Below, piece by piece: positions 35,861-47,974 of a DNA stretch of 64,000 nucleotides. The position numbers and the translations under genes were made by a program. The notes beneath the pieces were generated by a model. That model ran no database searches. It was given only the letters and a program-made list of their open reading frames with translations, and was not told the DNA's origin. The stretch is from Diplonema papillatum. Lineage: Eukaryota; Euglenozoa; Diplonemea; Diplonemida; Diplonemidae. Within the stretch, counting starts at the first letter, position 1. Each line of letters starts with the position of its first letter. The stretch is taken from positions 124,001 to 188,000 of the forward strand of contig JAPJBO010000104.1 of the NCBI GenBank assembly GCA_030068145.1, given 5' to 3'.

Positions 35861-37330
35861 CCCGACTTAAGTGCTTCCCTTATGGTTTTCTCCGTATTGT
35901 ATTTGAGTACCTATTGTATTTGGGCCCCCCCAGTAGAGAACGCCGAAAACATGTGTTCAGGCTGGGATCTTGCTCTGAGGAGCGACATAGCATCAGGTCG
36001 CACATGTGTCTACTATGGCGGTGTACGGCCAGCAGACGGGGGACCCCCCCAAATCCCACAAAAACGCATTTTGGGCATCATAGACAGCCCTCCAGAGGCT
36101 TCTGAGGGCGTATTTGAACGCAGAATCATGTTTTAGGAAGGGTATGGGGCCTCAGTACCCGTCAGACCCTGGTGAACTATGCGGGGATCTTTCCGCCCAA
36201 ACCCCCCCCCCCCCCCTTTTGGCATCGACTCATATAATATTGTGGGTTGCAAAGCTGTCCGTCCATCCGTCCGTCTGTCTGTCCGTCACAATGGAAAATC
36301 CCTTCACAAAATTTCACCTTTGTACAAAAAAAATTCCAGAAGAAATTTTTTTCAGCAACCCAAAAATACACCACCGTGGCCCTAAAAAAGGGCCTTTTTC
36401 ACCAAGAACAAAAAATTTCCAAAAATCCAGGTTAGGAGGTTTGCGGCTTGTTGTGGTGATTGTGGTGGTCTCTTGGTGGGTTGGCTCCAGTAAGGCCCTC
36501 TAGACAAGAAGGCCCCCACGAGGGGGCCCGAAGGGCCACCGAGTGCGGGTTTGCGGGGGGGATAACTTTAAAAGTCCCTTTCTTTTACCGTTCACCCTTC
36601 CCATCCCCACCCGTTTCCTTTCAGTTCCCGGTTTCTTCCCTTTCATCCTCAGTGTGGTATGCCCTTTCTTCTTTTGTCACAGGGTATGCTGTTCGATTTT
36701 TGTTGCTGCTCGAGTTGGCGCAGGTCCGTGCCAGCAAAGGTGTGCACTTCTCCTTTGTCACCCCCCCTCACCATGCAACCAGCAAAAACACAAACAGACG
36801 AGCCGGCCAGTAGTGGCTGCCACCAAATACTAGGTATCTGGTGGCCTTGGGTTTTGGGTTTTATGTTTCCATCTATGGAAACATAAAAATGGCTCCGGTC
36901 GGGTGGGGGGGGTGAGTGTGGTCGCTGGGGGCACGATGTGTCGCGGACGTCAGGCCCCCGTGTGCCGGCGTCTTCTCCGGACGGTCCGGGCGCCATGGGC
37001 TCCAACCCGACCGGGGATTCCCTGCTGCAGCCCCGTATGGGGGCGTCGAGCATGTGGCTCCAGCCCTCCTCGGGTGTAGGTTTGGGCCCCTCGGGTGCCG
37101 GGGTCCGTTCGGCTGTGGGTGCTGTGGTTCCGGACCGGGTCCGTGTGCACTCCCCCTATTTGGCGAAGTGGCCGTGGGCTCCGGCTCCTGGCTGGGCCCC
37201 TTCATGTCGACGTCTCCCCCGGGTGTCCTCGGCTCCGCACCCTCGGGGGGGGACACTGCTGTCTCTCCGCATGGGGGCGTCGTAGAGGTGTCCTTGGCTT
37301 CCCCTGATCCCCGACTCCTCTAGCCCTCCT
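35861..37330. other. Unassigned; poly(C), tccg/tctg microsatellite and GC-rich frames
   Basis: A 15-base C run at 36202-36216 and a (tccg/tctg)n microsatellite at 36257-36287. From 36900 the DNA is GC-rich with long open frames on both strands (Gly/Pro/Arg-rich readings). I recognise no domain in them. Confidence 0.4.
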
Positions 37331-37691
37331 TTGTGGGTCGCGGCCCCGTGCCGGGCATCGCCACGCGGTCTAAGCTCTGGCCTTCCATGTGCGCGTCCTC
37401 GATTCGCCATCGGCGGCGCCTCCCCTCCGCAACCCCCCGTGGCCCGTACCTGGACCCTCGTGGGAGGAGGGTAGAGCCAACCTTTGCCGTTTGCGCTCCC
37501 GCTCGCTCGAGCTCCTGTTCCTCATGGAGGTCTTCCACTCTGCGTTGAACTTCTTCCAGGCACCCCGGCCTGATAAAGCCGCTCATGCCTGGGTCTGTGA
37601 GGGACGCGTCGACCTCGGCAGTCCTCCTGTCGGCCACCAGCCCCCTGCGGTTGATGGCCGCCGCCGCTCCCCTCACTACCCTGATCGACAC
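37156..37691 (-). other. Possible coding relic, unrecognised
   Basis: Two overlapping minus-strand readings carry protein-like stretches (PGCLEEVQRRVEDLHEEQELE, then SRYGPRGVAEGRRRRWRIED and GHLYDAPMRRD). The coiled-coil-like and Arg-rich character could come from a gag-like protein. No family is recognised and frames on the other strand are also open. Confidence 0.2.
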
Positions 37692-39212
37692 TCTTCATGG
37701 GGGTTTTTTTTTCAACTGGGAGCATTGTACAGGAAACAAATGGGGCTAGAGATGTGTTGGGCTAGTTCCTTTTCAAATTTCTCGCGGGATACAAGAAGAA
37801 CCCTCGTCCTCCGCGTCCACAACTGCAGAATGCGAAAACAAGGCCAAATCACCCCCACAAGCCAATTCCTGGGCAAATTCCTTAAGGAAAATCATCAAAA
37901 CCCAAACCGCAGCCACAAAAACAGCCCAGCTACAAAGGGAACCCAAAAACAATCGGAAACCTTGAAGCTTAGGCTTCAGCTGAGGCACGCCCGAGCCTCA
38001 AGAATAATACAGTATCGTGCACGACTTGTCCCAGGTCCGCCCATTTCTTGGACAGTGGTTCAAGACACCTATCGGAAAGGCTGGTCTTTCTCCTTTTTCC
38101 GTTCAGCCGAAGCCCACCCTTATTTCAACTACATGGTCGATTGCTATTGTCGCCGCCTGCGATATGTAAGCAGCCCTCTGCGGACGGAAAATGTCGCTAA
38201 AAGGAGCTCAAGCAGAAGGCTAACAACACGCACTATTCCGCCAGTATGAGCAGAAAGCACCGAAGCGGTAGCCGTTTATTGAATGACCATTGGGTGGGCT
38301 GGCTTATTTAAACAATTCTCGTGGAGCCTGTTTGAAGTTTGTCATTTTCCGCTGAGCAACTTTCTTCGGTTGACTCTTTTGTTATCTTTTGCTGCCGCCC
38401 CTCGTACCGACTGGGGTTCATATTCTGGCCCTTCCAGAGGGAAAAAAAAGAGCAAACGAAACACGAAGAGAGAAAGAAGTGAAGAGCATTTCCAGAGCTG
38501 GGGCTTGCACTGATATGATGTACGACGCAACCAGCCAACTGATCAATAAGTTGCGATACAAAGATCGTGTTCTCCACGTCTTCCTGTGCTAGCTCATCGT
38601 ACTTCTTGGGCCAGCACATTTCGTAGGCTTCCCAACTCTTTCATAGCAGCCGGAGTTCCGGAAATGTTCCGTTCAGGAAAACTGAAAATGGTCGTTCTTT
38701 TTTCTACTTTTTTTTGTTGATTGATGTTGTCGTTTTCACTTACGCGGTTCCACGACAAAAATGGTGTCTGAATCAGACCCTACCTGGTTTGACAGCTGCC
38801 TACATGATGCTTTTAGCAAAATACGGGTCTACCGCCCGTTCGAGCAGAAGTGGTTCCGGCCAGCTACTTTTCGGAAAGCTCATCTGGTGTCTTTGGTGGC
38901 CGTCGATGATACGACTCTTCTCAAGACTCCATTTGCATGTGCTACGAGGTAGCTGTCAAAAACTGCATCCAATTTCCGACACTTGTGACACAGTGAACTA
39001 CTTGGAATCGGAAGGCAGGTGAGGATTGTATTTATCGCCTTCCTTTCACAACAACACGTTTCTTCCCTGACTTGGTCCTGGCGTCAAGACCATAGGGAGG
39101 GCAAGTTAGAGTGCAGGGATAATCTATCTGGTCAAGATGCCCCGTACGGGCGAAAGTCCCAAGCGTAAGGCCCAGGGCTTGGCACTGTGTGTGGGTGACG
39201 GCGCCGATGTTG
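37692..39212. other. Unassigned stretch with a diverged repeat copy
   Basis: 38487-38530 (catttccagagctggggcttg…) is a diverged start of the modular repeat at 679 and 52959. 39111-39125 shares agttagagtgcaggga with the LINE 3' end only over 16 bases. No gene recognised. Confidence 0.4.
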
Positions 39213-39300
39213 GAGAAAGAAATGCGTAGGTTTGGTTTATTATTTTGCTTTTCGTTGTCGACAACATTATTGACTTTCAGCGTCTTTTCATGCCTTGAAA
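39213..39300. repeat. Dispersed repeat, copy 2 of the 355-445 repeat
   Basis: Shares ttttgcttttcgttgtcga and ctttcag-c/t-gtcttttcatgcc with 355-445. Confidence 0.6.
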
Positions 39301-40318
39301 AGATGCTGAAAGCCCGAAAAGAAGAGCTCGATCCACCCCCAGCGAATCAACACTTGCCGTGTTCCTGGCCTTGTCATTGCAACATTCGTAACTCACACGA
39401 GCGAGGTGTAAGCAAACTTTGGATTGAGGAAAGCCGAAAATCGTGCGTGCTTGCAACCCTGGTGTTGAAAGAGTTGAAAGACACATGGCTCCGACATCTT
39501 GCGTCACAAGTCCAGAGACCCCCGGTTGGCTTTTTGCAGTATGGCCGAGAAGCAAGTGTGACCCCGCTCATACAACCCCTCTGGTAGCGGTGGTGAGCTT
39601 CTAATTTTTCTCCGATGTTGCACACTTCGGTATATTATATACCGTATAAAAATAAGAAGGTTTACGCCACGAAGAAAACGACAACGAGAGAGGGACAGGG
39701 AGGGGGAACAGAGTTGGGACCAGGTCTTGTTTTTTAGAGTGAAAGTTTGCTTGTGTTTTTGTCAGAGCACTCCGGATCCCTCCTCCCTTGGCACAGTCGC
39801 CCTCCACTCAGGTGGTATACAGGGTGGGCTCTCTTGTACTACAGTGCGCTTGTCACCAGAAGCAAAAGGTTTCGGGAGTCTAATCTCCCACCATTCTTCA
39901 GAAGAATAAACGCTAGAATATGACAACTCCACCTTCGACAATTTCGCCCGCCCAGCCCGGCAAGCAATAGGCAACTTTACAACGGATAGGATATGACGAT
40001 ACAACGGATAGGATATGACGAGCTGGATCGAAAGGAATTATTTTTCCGGACCACCCCCGAATCAATGGGCAACCCGACATGCAAAAGAAAACAAAAAAAG
40101 GAGCGGGGAAGCAACTAAGAACAACGATCAAGAGTACGTAGGTGAAATCAAAAGCAGCGAAGAACGAACAGTAACGGCCAAAAAAATGAAAGGAAAGGGG
40201 TGCCGACACGGGTATGGGGGAGAGGAACAAGAGCAGGGAGGTAAAAGAAGTGCATTGGAGAAAATATTTACGCGCAACGATAACGCTTTTGTAAAAAAGG
40301 AACTTAAAAAAAAAGGCT
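39301..40318. other. Nothing recognised
   Basis: No convincing coding frame, repeat or RNA gene seen. A small duplication (tacaacggataggatatgacga) lies near 39996-40020. Confidence 0.4.
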
Positions 40319-40666
40319 TCATTCTTTCTTATGAAAAAATGTGATCAGCGGGAGAGATAAATGATGTTGGCAGGAGGCTTTTTTGCTGCTGGACTCGAAG
40401 CTGGGAGGTGGAAAATATGAGAAGTGAAGAAATAAACCCGGAAAACCCAGCTTAGTACTTCTTGGGGCCTTTTTCTTGGGTGGCTGTTGGACACGCAGAC
40501 CGCTAATGGTTTGCTGGTTTGCTTCCTCGTACTTCGTTGCAATGCGAGTCAAGGCCTTCTCGGATAATTGCGAGGAACCACTTGCAGGTGTCGGTTGAGG
40601 CATGGACATCGAAACGGTTAACGAAGCCTGTGGTAGGGCTGGCTGGCATGGTTGCACGGAGGGTAG
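40319..40666 (-). CDS. Putative terminal exon of an unrecognised gene
   Basis: After a possible acceptor (gaaatcag, cut before 40666) the minus strand reads a Pro/Ser-rich leader, then LSEKALTRIATKYEEANQQT and a basic stretch PPKKKAPRSTK. This looks protein-like (a short amphipathic helix and a basic nuclear-localisation-like patch), but I recognise no family. The final ~30 residues are less convincing. Upstream exons would lie beyond 40700. Confidence 0.25.
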   Translation of the reverse strand, partial: LPSVQPCQPALPQASLTVSMSMPQPTPASGSSQLSEKALTRIATKYEEANQQTISGLRVQQPPKKKAPRSTKLGFPGLFLHFSYFPPPSFESSSKKASCQHHLSLPLITFFHKKE

Positions 40667-43600
40667 CTGATTTCCGGCCGAATGTCGCGGTTTTGCAAAC
40701 CTTCAATCAAGTACTCAGTACTGGACGTGTATTCTTTAAGAAACATTCCCCAACGATGGCCAGCTGACCACGCCACGAAATCCTCTCGAATAGAATGACA
40801 GTGGGATGCACGCCAGGCCCCCGCGAAGAGGAATTGGGAACGGTGGCACAACGCGCCTGCCGTCAGACAACCACCTAATCAAAAAAAGGCCCAAAAAGAA
40901 AGCTTTCAAAAGAAGCGAAGTGGAACGGGAGAACATGCCACTGCGCGATCGAAGAATAACCAATTCTTCCTTATCTTCATAGTATCTGCCGCGATCTTTG
41001 TGTTCATTTATTTTTTGGGGTATTCTTCCTCCCCCAACACAGTCGTAGTCGGCAGTACGGATTATCGGATGCGGCATCGCTGTGCACTGAAACAGTATAG
41101 GGCATCGTGGGTTCCACATTCTGCATGCTCCGTCTTCCAACACTGTCTGACACTGAAGAAAACAAAAAAAGACCTGAGAGAAATGAAAGTCAGACACTGG
41201 AGGAAACAAAAAGACCAGAGAAAATTGAAAAGTATCCCGGAAAGCAAACCATCAGATCACTGATCTGATATATTTTGGTCTTACAATAGTACTTTGTTTT
41301 TGAGCGCTTTGGCTCAGAGCACACTAGGGAGGCGTTGCACAAAGGGAGGGGAGGGCGGCAATCATGGAACAGAGTAGGATAAGAGTCAAAAGATGTGACT
41401 CCGCCTCAGCAGGCCGGTGTTTTCCTGGCATCGGAACGCCGCGTCTCGAAGAAATTCGAGGGTTTGCGAAGTCGGGCCTGTTTTCGAGTCTTCAGCTGAC
41501 CGAGCTCTTGAGTTTTCCTCGACTGCTGTAGACGCAGAACGTGATTCAAAATCGAGCCACAGGGACGCCACCTGACATCCTCTTTTCCTCTCCATTCTTC
41601 TTTAGTAATCCTCGCCGATCAGGGAAAGGGGGGAGGAGAGAGAGAAAAGCAAATGATAGAGGGTGACACAGGTTGCGACAGTGATCGGATTCTGCAACAG
41701 GGAGAAACCCTGAGCAGGATCGCACAAACAGAACTGAGCACGGGCGAAGGCGTTGCCACTGGACAGGTAATGCAGAAACGTACGAGGTGGGGGGTGTCAC
41801 GGAGGGTGGCCCTTTGACCAGGTCAATTCTTGATTCGTGACAGAAAACGTGGCTAGAGTTTCCAACAGAGTCGGTAGATCCGTAGGCTTCGCGATGTGCT
41901 ACTCGTTCCTGTTTTCAACACTGTCAATCCTATGGGTAAGAAATGGTGACACTAAATAAACCTTGGGTGGGGGGTGCAACGGCAGAAGAAGAAGCCAGCC
42001 TTGTAGGCCACGCTGAAAAGTACGGAACGCACCCTCAGGTGCGTGGTCTGTGGCTGACTGTTTCACCTGCTAGAGAAAAGAAGGTGACCGGAAAAGAGCC
42101 CCTTTTGTTCGTCCTGCTTTCTGTTGCCAGGCCCCCCTGGAAAACCATTTCGGGCGGATGAGCTATTTTGCACCAGCAGAGGTGAAACTCTTAGATAGGA
42201 GAAAGACAGATTTCTGCGAAAGCACTCAGCAAGAACGCCTTCACAAGAAAGAAAGTGTGGAAGTCTAAAATGCCAGTTGACACTGTGATTGCAGGTTCGA
42301 CAGGCAATTCCACCGAGCTCGTCCGCCTCAAAGGAAATGCTGGTACGCCTGGTCGCAATAGCAGAAGATCGTGGGGATGATCCCCGGGGAGAGGGAACAC
42401 ACTGGCGTTGACACTATTGAGGCTAGATACTTGAGGGAAAAAGAAGAAAAAAGCCGAAATTCAGCAGATATGCGGGAGGAAAGCATCGAGTCGCAGCAAA
42501 GGGTGGGGAGGGACCCTGGGGAATAGAGGCGCCTATTCTTCAGAATTTGGTGTTTTCTTTTCTTTTCTTGCTCGTTCTTGTTGACTATCTTTTCGCCTCT
42601 GTGCGTCCATCACCGGCCGGCTTGCAAGACTCGCCAACGAGAATACTTGAGTCCCAAAGTTAAGGAACAGGCAATAATTTTTGCATTCCCCGCTTATCAG
42701 AGTCAAAGTTCGCTTTGAAACCTTTGCTCACGAGAGCGGGAAGATACATTATGATTTTCGACTATCAATCGTGACTGAGCAGCACAACCTCAGAGGCCCA
42801 CTCAACTAATCCCTGCAAGATTTGCATACTTGAATATAACAGAGACGTGAGATATAACTCAAGAGGTTTCGAAAGCCGGGTCCGGTCGTTCCGGGGGCAT
42901 TCGTTCTACAAAGTCAAGCGAAGTAACCACCGATCAGCAGAAACTGATCGAATAATGGTGGTGTGAGATTGACAAAGTAAAATATTCAGAAGTATTCAGA
43001 ACCGGGCGGAATGGCTCACAACAGCACCGGGAAACAAGGCGCGCGTGCGGGCGAAGACGAGCCTGCTTTTTCCACATGTCACTACTGTGTGGAATCACAC
43101 ACCTGTCGGAATGGTACAAGAAAACAAGGGAAGAATAAAACGAGTGGAAAGTAAAAAAAAGCAAGGGCGTTCAGAGCTTCGACACTGAAAGAAAACATGT
43201 CTGTGATAAAAAAGGGTGCAGGGAGGGTCAGGGGGGTATTATACGGGAATCGGTGGCCGGACGTCATAGGGAAGCTCAGCAAAGACGGAGACAACGGCCC
43301 TGATGGAGTGCTTGGGTTTCAGTCCGGGTTTGAGTGTCTCGGCATGGCGCCACTTTGCTTAGGAGGGAGGGAAGTCGCAGCGCTAAGCTCCAGTTTCTGC
43401 TCATTCACTTTGGCTCGCGCACTCTTCAGGGGGAAGCCGTCTTTGTCGAGCCTCGTGTTCCGAGCCGCTTACACTTGAAAAGAGAGGGTGAGGAAGAGAG
43501 AACAAAAGCAGGGCAAATGGTAAGGGGGCCGGCGAGGGAGGGGCTGCAGGAACAATTCAAAAATTGAAGTAAACATCAGAAAAAGCCGAAAGTGGCTGGG

Positions 43601-46270
43601 GGAAGAGAAGGCAAATTCCGCTGGTACGTTGGGGCGGATTTGTTGTCAATCTCCCGTCAGCTTGTAAGCATCTTTATCTTTATTTTTCTTTTCGATAGGG
43701 CCGGTGGTTTCAGATATTCCCACTTCTGTTCCCTCGAATGACTCAGCCATCCTCAAGGCTGGCCACTCCGCTTTTCGGACGGAATTGATTACCTAGGAAG
43801 ATCCAATACCGGGCCCAGAACATTTACTTGGTGTTGTGATGCAGATGAGGGGGTTTCTGTTTTGTTTTAGACTGGTTTTATGAAAGGGGAAGCGAGGCTA
43901 CGTGTGCACGACTCACTACGCGGTCATGGTCAGACCCAAAGTCTGACAGGGTAGTTTTTAGACCGCAAGCCTAAGAAGTTTTGTGCATTGACCACAAGGT
44001 TACGCTTGTTCTTCGAGTGGTCACCGTCCGCAACCAGCCGTGTGGTTGCAGTGCACCTTCCTTCATAGGGCGCAGATGGTGCGTTGGAGTGCTTGGAACC
44101 GCCGTGGCTTGGGCATAAGGTTAGTTATAAGACACGGTGCCATGTTCGCCCCCCCCCCCCCACCAGTAATAAACATTGACCCGGCAGTGCAACCCTTTCA
44201 ACTTGTCCGAAATAACCCGAGCCCGTCCTGGCCCTTCACGTTTTCATTCTTGGGACCGATTCCAAATCAACAATCTGGGAACCTCAGGATCAAAGAGGAT
44301 GAAAATCTGGGCCAGGATGGTCGTGCACAAATTTGGACAACAAGGCCATTGAAGCCGAGGCACTGCCGCGGTCAGCGCTAGTTTGTTCAGACTTGATTGG
44401 TGCGGAGGAGGTAAAATCCAGTGCCAGAGCAGGGAAACTACGGTACCATCATTGTTTCGTTCGGCGGCTCCTAAGACATGGAAGGATTGTGGACGTTTGG
44501 AGGCTTGCTTTCGAAATAGAAACACAACGGCTCTTCTCGGGATCGCAAAAAGAAGCCGTACACCGCGATCCCAAATCCTGGACGTGGCTTCAGGTGGCAA
44601 TTGATCATCAGAGGTCCTGCACGGGCGGTTCAGCTTCCTGACAATTGCATGTGTCCACAAAAAAAAAAACGCATTTCAGTGGTTGCTCGTTGAAGCGCGG
44701 CTGTTGAACTGTGACCGCAAACTGGTAAAGATATAAAGGCTGGGTGTGGGCTACTCGGGGATGGTTGCCGCCTATCAGCGGTGCCGCGGTAAACCGGAGG
44801 AGGTGAGGCCAGAAAGAGGACAATAAGGAAGAGGGGAAAGAATCTCACTTTTTCCACGACTTTGCGCTTGTAAAAGAGAGTGTCACGTGCTTTGATTCTG
44901 CTAACAGCTACATGTACATGCAAGATTCACTTGAAGATAGACGGTATTTTCACGATACGTCAGAGAATATCTGACTTCGCGGCAGTTCATATCGTAAAAC
45001 ATTGGCACATGCCAGACTCTTTACCAGTACGCGTATGGGTTTTGTATGTGTAACGATGTTCATCGGCAGATACGGTGGTCCGCCGGAGTCGTTGTTTTCT
45101 TGTTGTGGGTAGTCTTCTGCTTTAGGCTGGGGATCGGCTTGTGTGCCTGGAGGACAGAAATGGACGCAAATGGGGGCATTTGGATGCATGCATAAGTGGC
45201 GGTATGGCTTGTGTTCCTTTTCTTTTTACTCTGCGTGTATTGAGCAGTGTCCCCTAGGGGTTACGGACTTGGCTCTTAATACTCTCGTGTTTGGACCCAC
45301 TGGGCCTCTTCCGCCGGCCTTCAGCTTGTATTGAACTGTCATTCGCAGGGTTGTTGCCTGTGTGTTGCAAACATACGTGATGTGCGGTGTCGCGGTGAAA
45401 AGGCGTGGGACTAGACATTCATCTGCACGAAAGTGGGAATCGGGGAGCCTTTTCTCCTGCATGCAGGGTGCTGGCGTGATTGTGTCTGACAAATTGCGCA
45501 CTCTCAGCCCACTTCAGTATCCTCTGCAGCGAGACAGGTTCTCCGAAACCAGTGCACTCCACTTTTCGGTTCCCGCTGGTGGCCCTGTTTACGAGCATGC
45601 CACGCTCTTGTTTACGTAGGTTGAGGAAAAAGGTGCGTTCGGCAGAGTGTCCTTTGACAATCAGGCACGTGACCAAGATGGTGCAAGAGTACACCCAAGC
45701 AGTTCTGGCTGCGGGTCAAGCCTGGGTGGACCCACAAGTTAGTCGTATCAGAGTGAATATTAGCTGGTAGCTTCCTTTAGCATGAAGCACAAATTCAAGT
45801 CTGGCTCAGTATCCTTGCGCACGCTAAAGTCAAGAGGGGCTGTGCGTCCGTAAGACTCAGTCAATCCGTCCTGTAATAGCATCGCACCCACCCAGCAAAT
45901 GTTTCAGGAAGGGTCTGTCTTGCAAAGAGAGAAGAAACACTGGGGTTGCTTTAGAAAAAGAAAGGCACAGTGAAGGTTGATTTCTATCAAGTCACCGCAC
46001 CCTTTCGTCCCATTTCGGGATCTGCCTGGCCACGCTGCCGACTCGCAGGCTTGTGACCGTGTAAGTTCCCGGCTCGATCGGTGTCGATGACCGGTCGTTG
46101 AGTCCAGGTAGCACGTAATCAGGCAGTGCAACTGTCTGGTTTGCTTGCACTCTGCATTGTTCGGATTCATGCAGCGTTGGATACGGGATAGGTACCAACC
46201 GGTACCACTAGGTCCTCCAGGAGATGGCTCTCGCGCAGCTTTGATAGAAGTGCAGCTCTCTGACACACAA
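40667..46270. other. Gene-poor stretch, nothing assigned
   Basis: I find no coding frame with recognisable motifs. There is an imperfect tandem duplication at 41140-41230 (gtc-t/a-gacactg-a/g-aggaaaac type) and a poly(C) run at about 44150. Small unrecognised exons could be missed. Confidence 0.35.
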
Positions 46271-47100
46271 GTCTTATGAAAACACTTGTCTCTGCCAGGG
46301 ATGCGTCTTCAATTGCATTGCGCAGGATAAAAGTTCGCAGTCTGAGGTTGCCTTACATTTCTTCCTCTGTGATGGTAGTGAGCTTCTTGTGCGTTTCCTC
46401 CCACAGTTGTTTTGCATGTGCATCTTTAAGAAAAAAGCAAAAGAATACGAAGGATCAATCCGATAAAACCGAAAACGGAAGGCACCGTGCGCCGCTAAAA
46501 GGCGAATCGGGCACCCGTTGACAAAACAAGTCCACGAAACTGGGGGTGGTGGTCGACAACCCTCCAAAACCTCGGTGTCAAGATAGTCACGCTTCACACA
46601 AGGTGGGTCGTTCTCATGCAATAACGCAAGAAAGACGAGACAAGAATTGTACACAAGAGGCGCTCAAGGCTTTGAGAGGGCCGGCGTGCCGAGGAAGGGG
46701 AAGGGGTTGGACGTGGGGGTCAGCGTACCTCCACGGGAGTTAAAGCGATCCTGTATGAAGGTTGCCAACGATTGAATAGCGCATTCGCGCTGCAAGTTGT
46801 GCAGCGTACAACAAATTATGAGCCCCACTTTCGGAAAAAACTGGAGGTCCGCGCACACGGAGCCACGTGTTCTGGAAACTATCCAACACTGTTGAGCCAG
46901 TCCACCTGATAGACCATGGGAAGCAACGGTAGGTACTTCGGTGCAGTTTCAGGAGACAAGGGGCTGACTGGCTCAGTGCTGCGACCCGGGAAGAAGCCGT
47001 ACAGTGAACAATTCTTGGAAATCGGAGGCGTTTCTCTTTTGCGTTTCCAATCACTGTCGTTCCTTCGAGGAACATCACGTCGTCCAGCTGGTACGCACAA
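46271..47100 (-). other. Possible small exons of an unrecognised minus-strand gene
   Basis: Short protein-like readings occur between splice-like signals. SLYGFFPGRSTEPVSPL…LPMVYQVDWLN is at about 46885-47000. ECAIQSLATFIQDRFNSRG lies between a ttgcag acceptor and a gtacgc donor near 46735-46790. PVSWTCFVNGCPIRLL is near 46510. No domain is recognised; they may be chance. Confidence 0.2.
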
Positions 47101-47775
47101 TTCTTCGGTTGGGGCCGAAGAAACGGCAGGGGGCAGTGGGGGAGGGTGAACTCAGATTAGACTAAGTAAAGCATCGAGAGGCGTACTAGTGCCCGGTTGG
47201 GCTGTTTGGTGCTGAGATCATGCCATAGCAAGGAAGCAACAGGACTCCTTAAGGAATGATACGCTTGCGTGTGGATACTCTACACGCTAACAAGGGGTTG
47301 CTGTCTGCACGTATGCCCTGTGAGCCGCTCGGGCCGTCTTGCATTGATTGTTTGCATGTCAGCGTGCTGAAGCTAGTGCGCACGCGAGCAAAGAAAAAAG
47401 AAGAAACGTCGTTACGAGACAATAATAGCGAACTGCATCTTTCGTCGTCGTGATGTTGCACTCCCACAACGCCCCAACAAACACACTCGTCATTCTTGTC
47501 TCGGGCACTGAGTTGACTGGTTTTGTAAAGGCAGGTACTCCCCTATAGTCCCCTATAGGTACTTCATGTCTTCTTCTCGCGAAGTGTATTGTTGACATTC
47601 GTTGTATCAGTACTTTCTCCACTTGCCAAAGTTTGGCTGACAAATGGCGGGGTCGCAACCCAGAAAGCGATAAGTGTCTGCCCATCGGGCGGGGCATGTG
47701 TCAGCGGGTGACAAAGCTGCTACTCAACAGGTCCTCGCTGACAGATTGACCGGACCGATTCAGACCTTCATCGCT

Positions 47776-47870
47776 TGAGAGAGAGAGAGTGGAGAGGAAA
47801 AGAACACCAGCGACTATGGAGTAGGGACCATCTCCCTTGGAGGAGTGTCCGGTCGCCTTCCTCGCACGAG
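47776..47870 (-). mobile_element. 3'-end fragment of the LINE family
   Basis: A (GA)n run (47777-47790) is followed by ggagtagggaccatctcccttggaggagtgtccggtcgcc, which matches the 3' end of LINE-A (agggaccatctctccgaggagtatccggtcgcc). Same orientation as LINE-A and -B. Only the last ~80 bp are present, as expected of a strongly 5'-truncated insertion. Confidence 0.7.
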
Positions 47871-47974
47871 TGGTCGGCTTTGCTTTTCCATTTTCGTTTT
47901 TCGTTTGCGTGTCTTGAAACAGTCGTCCTTCTTGTTGTCACGAATCGATGCTGGCTTTCTGAACCTTTTACTTT

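Noticed and set aside
35594-36136. A Lys/Ile-rich protein from the 21-bp array
   Set aside because: The reading is produced by the repeat unit itself, whose length is a multiple of three; flanks have no coding signal.
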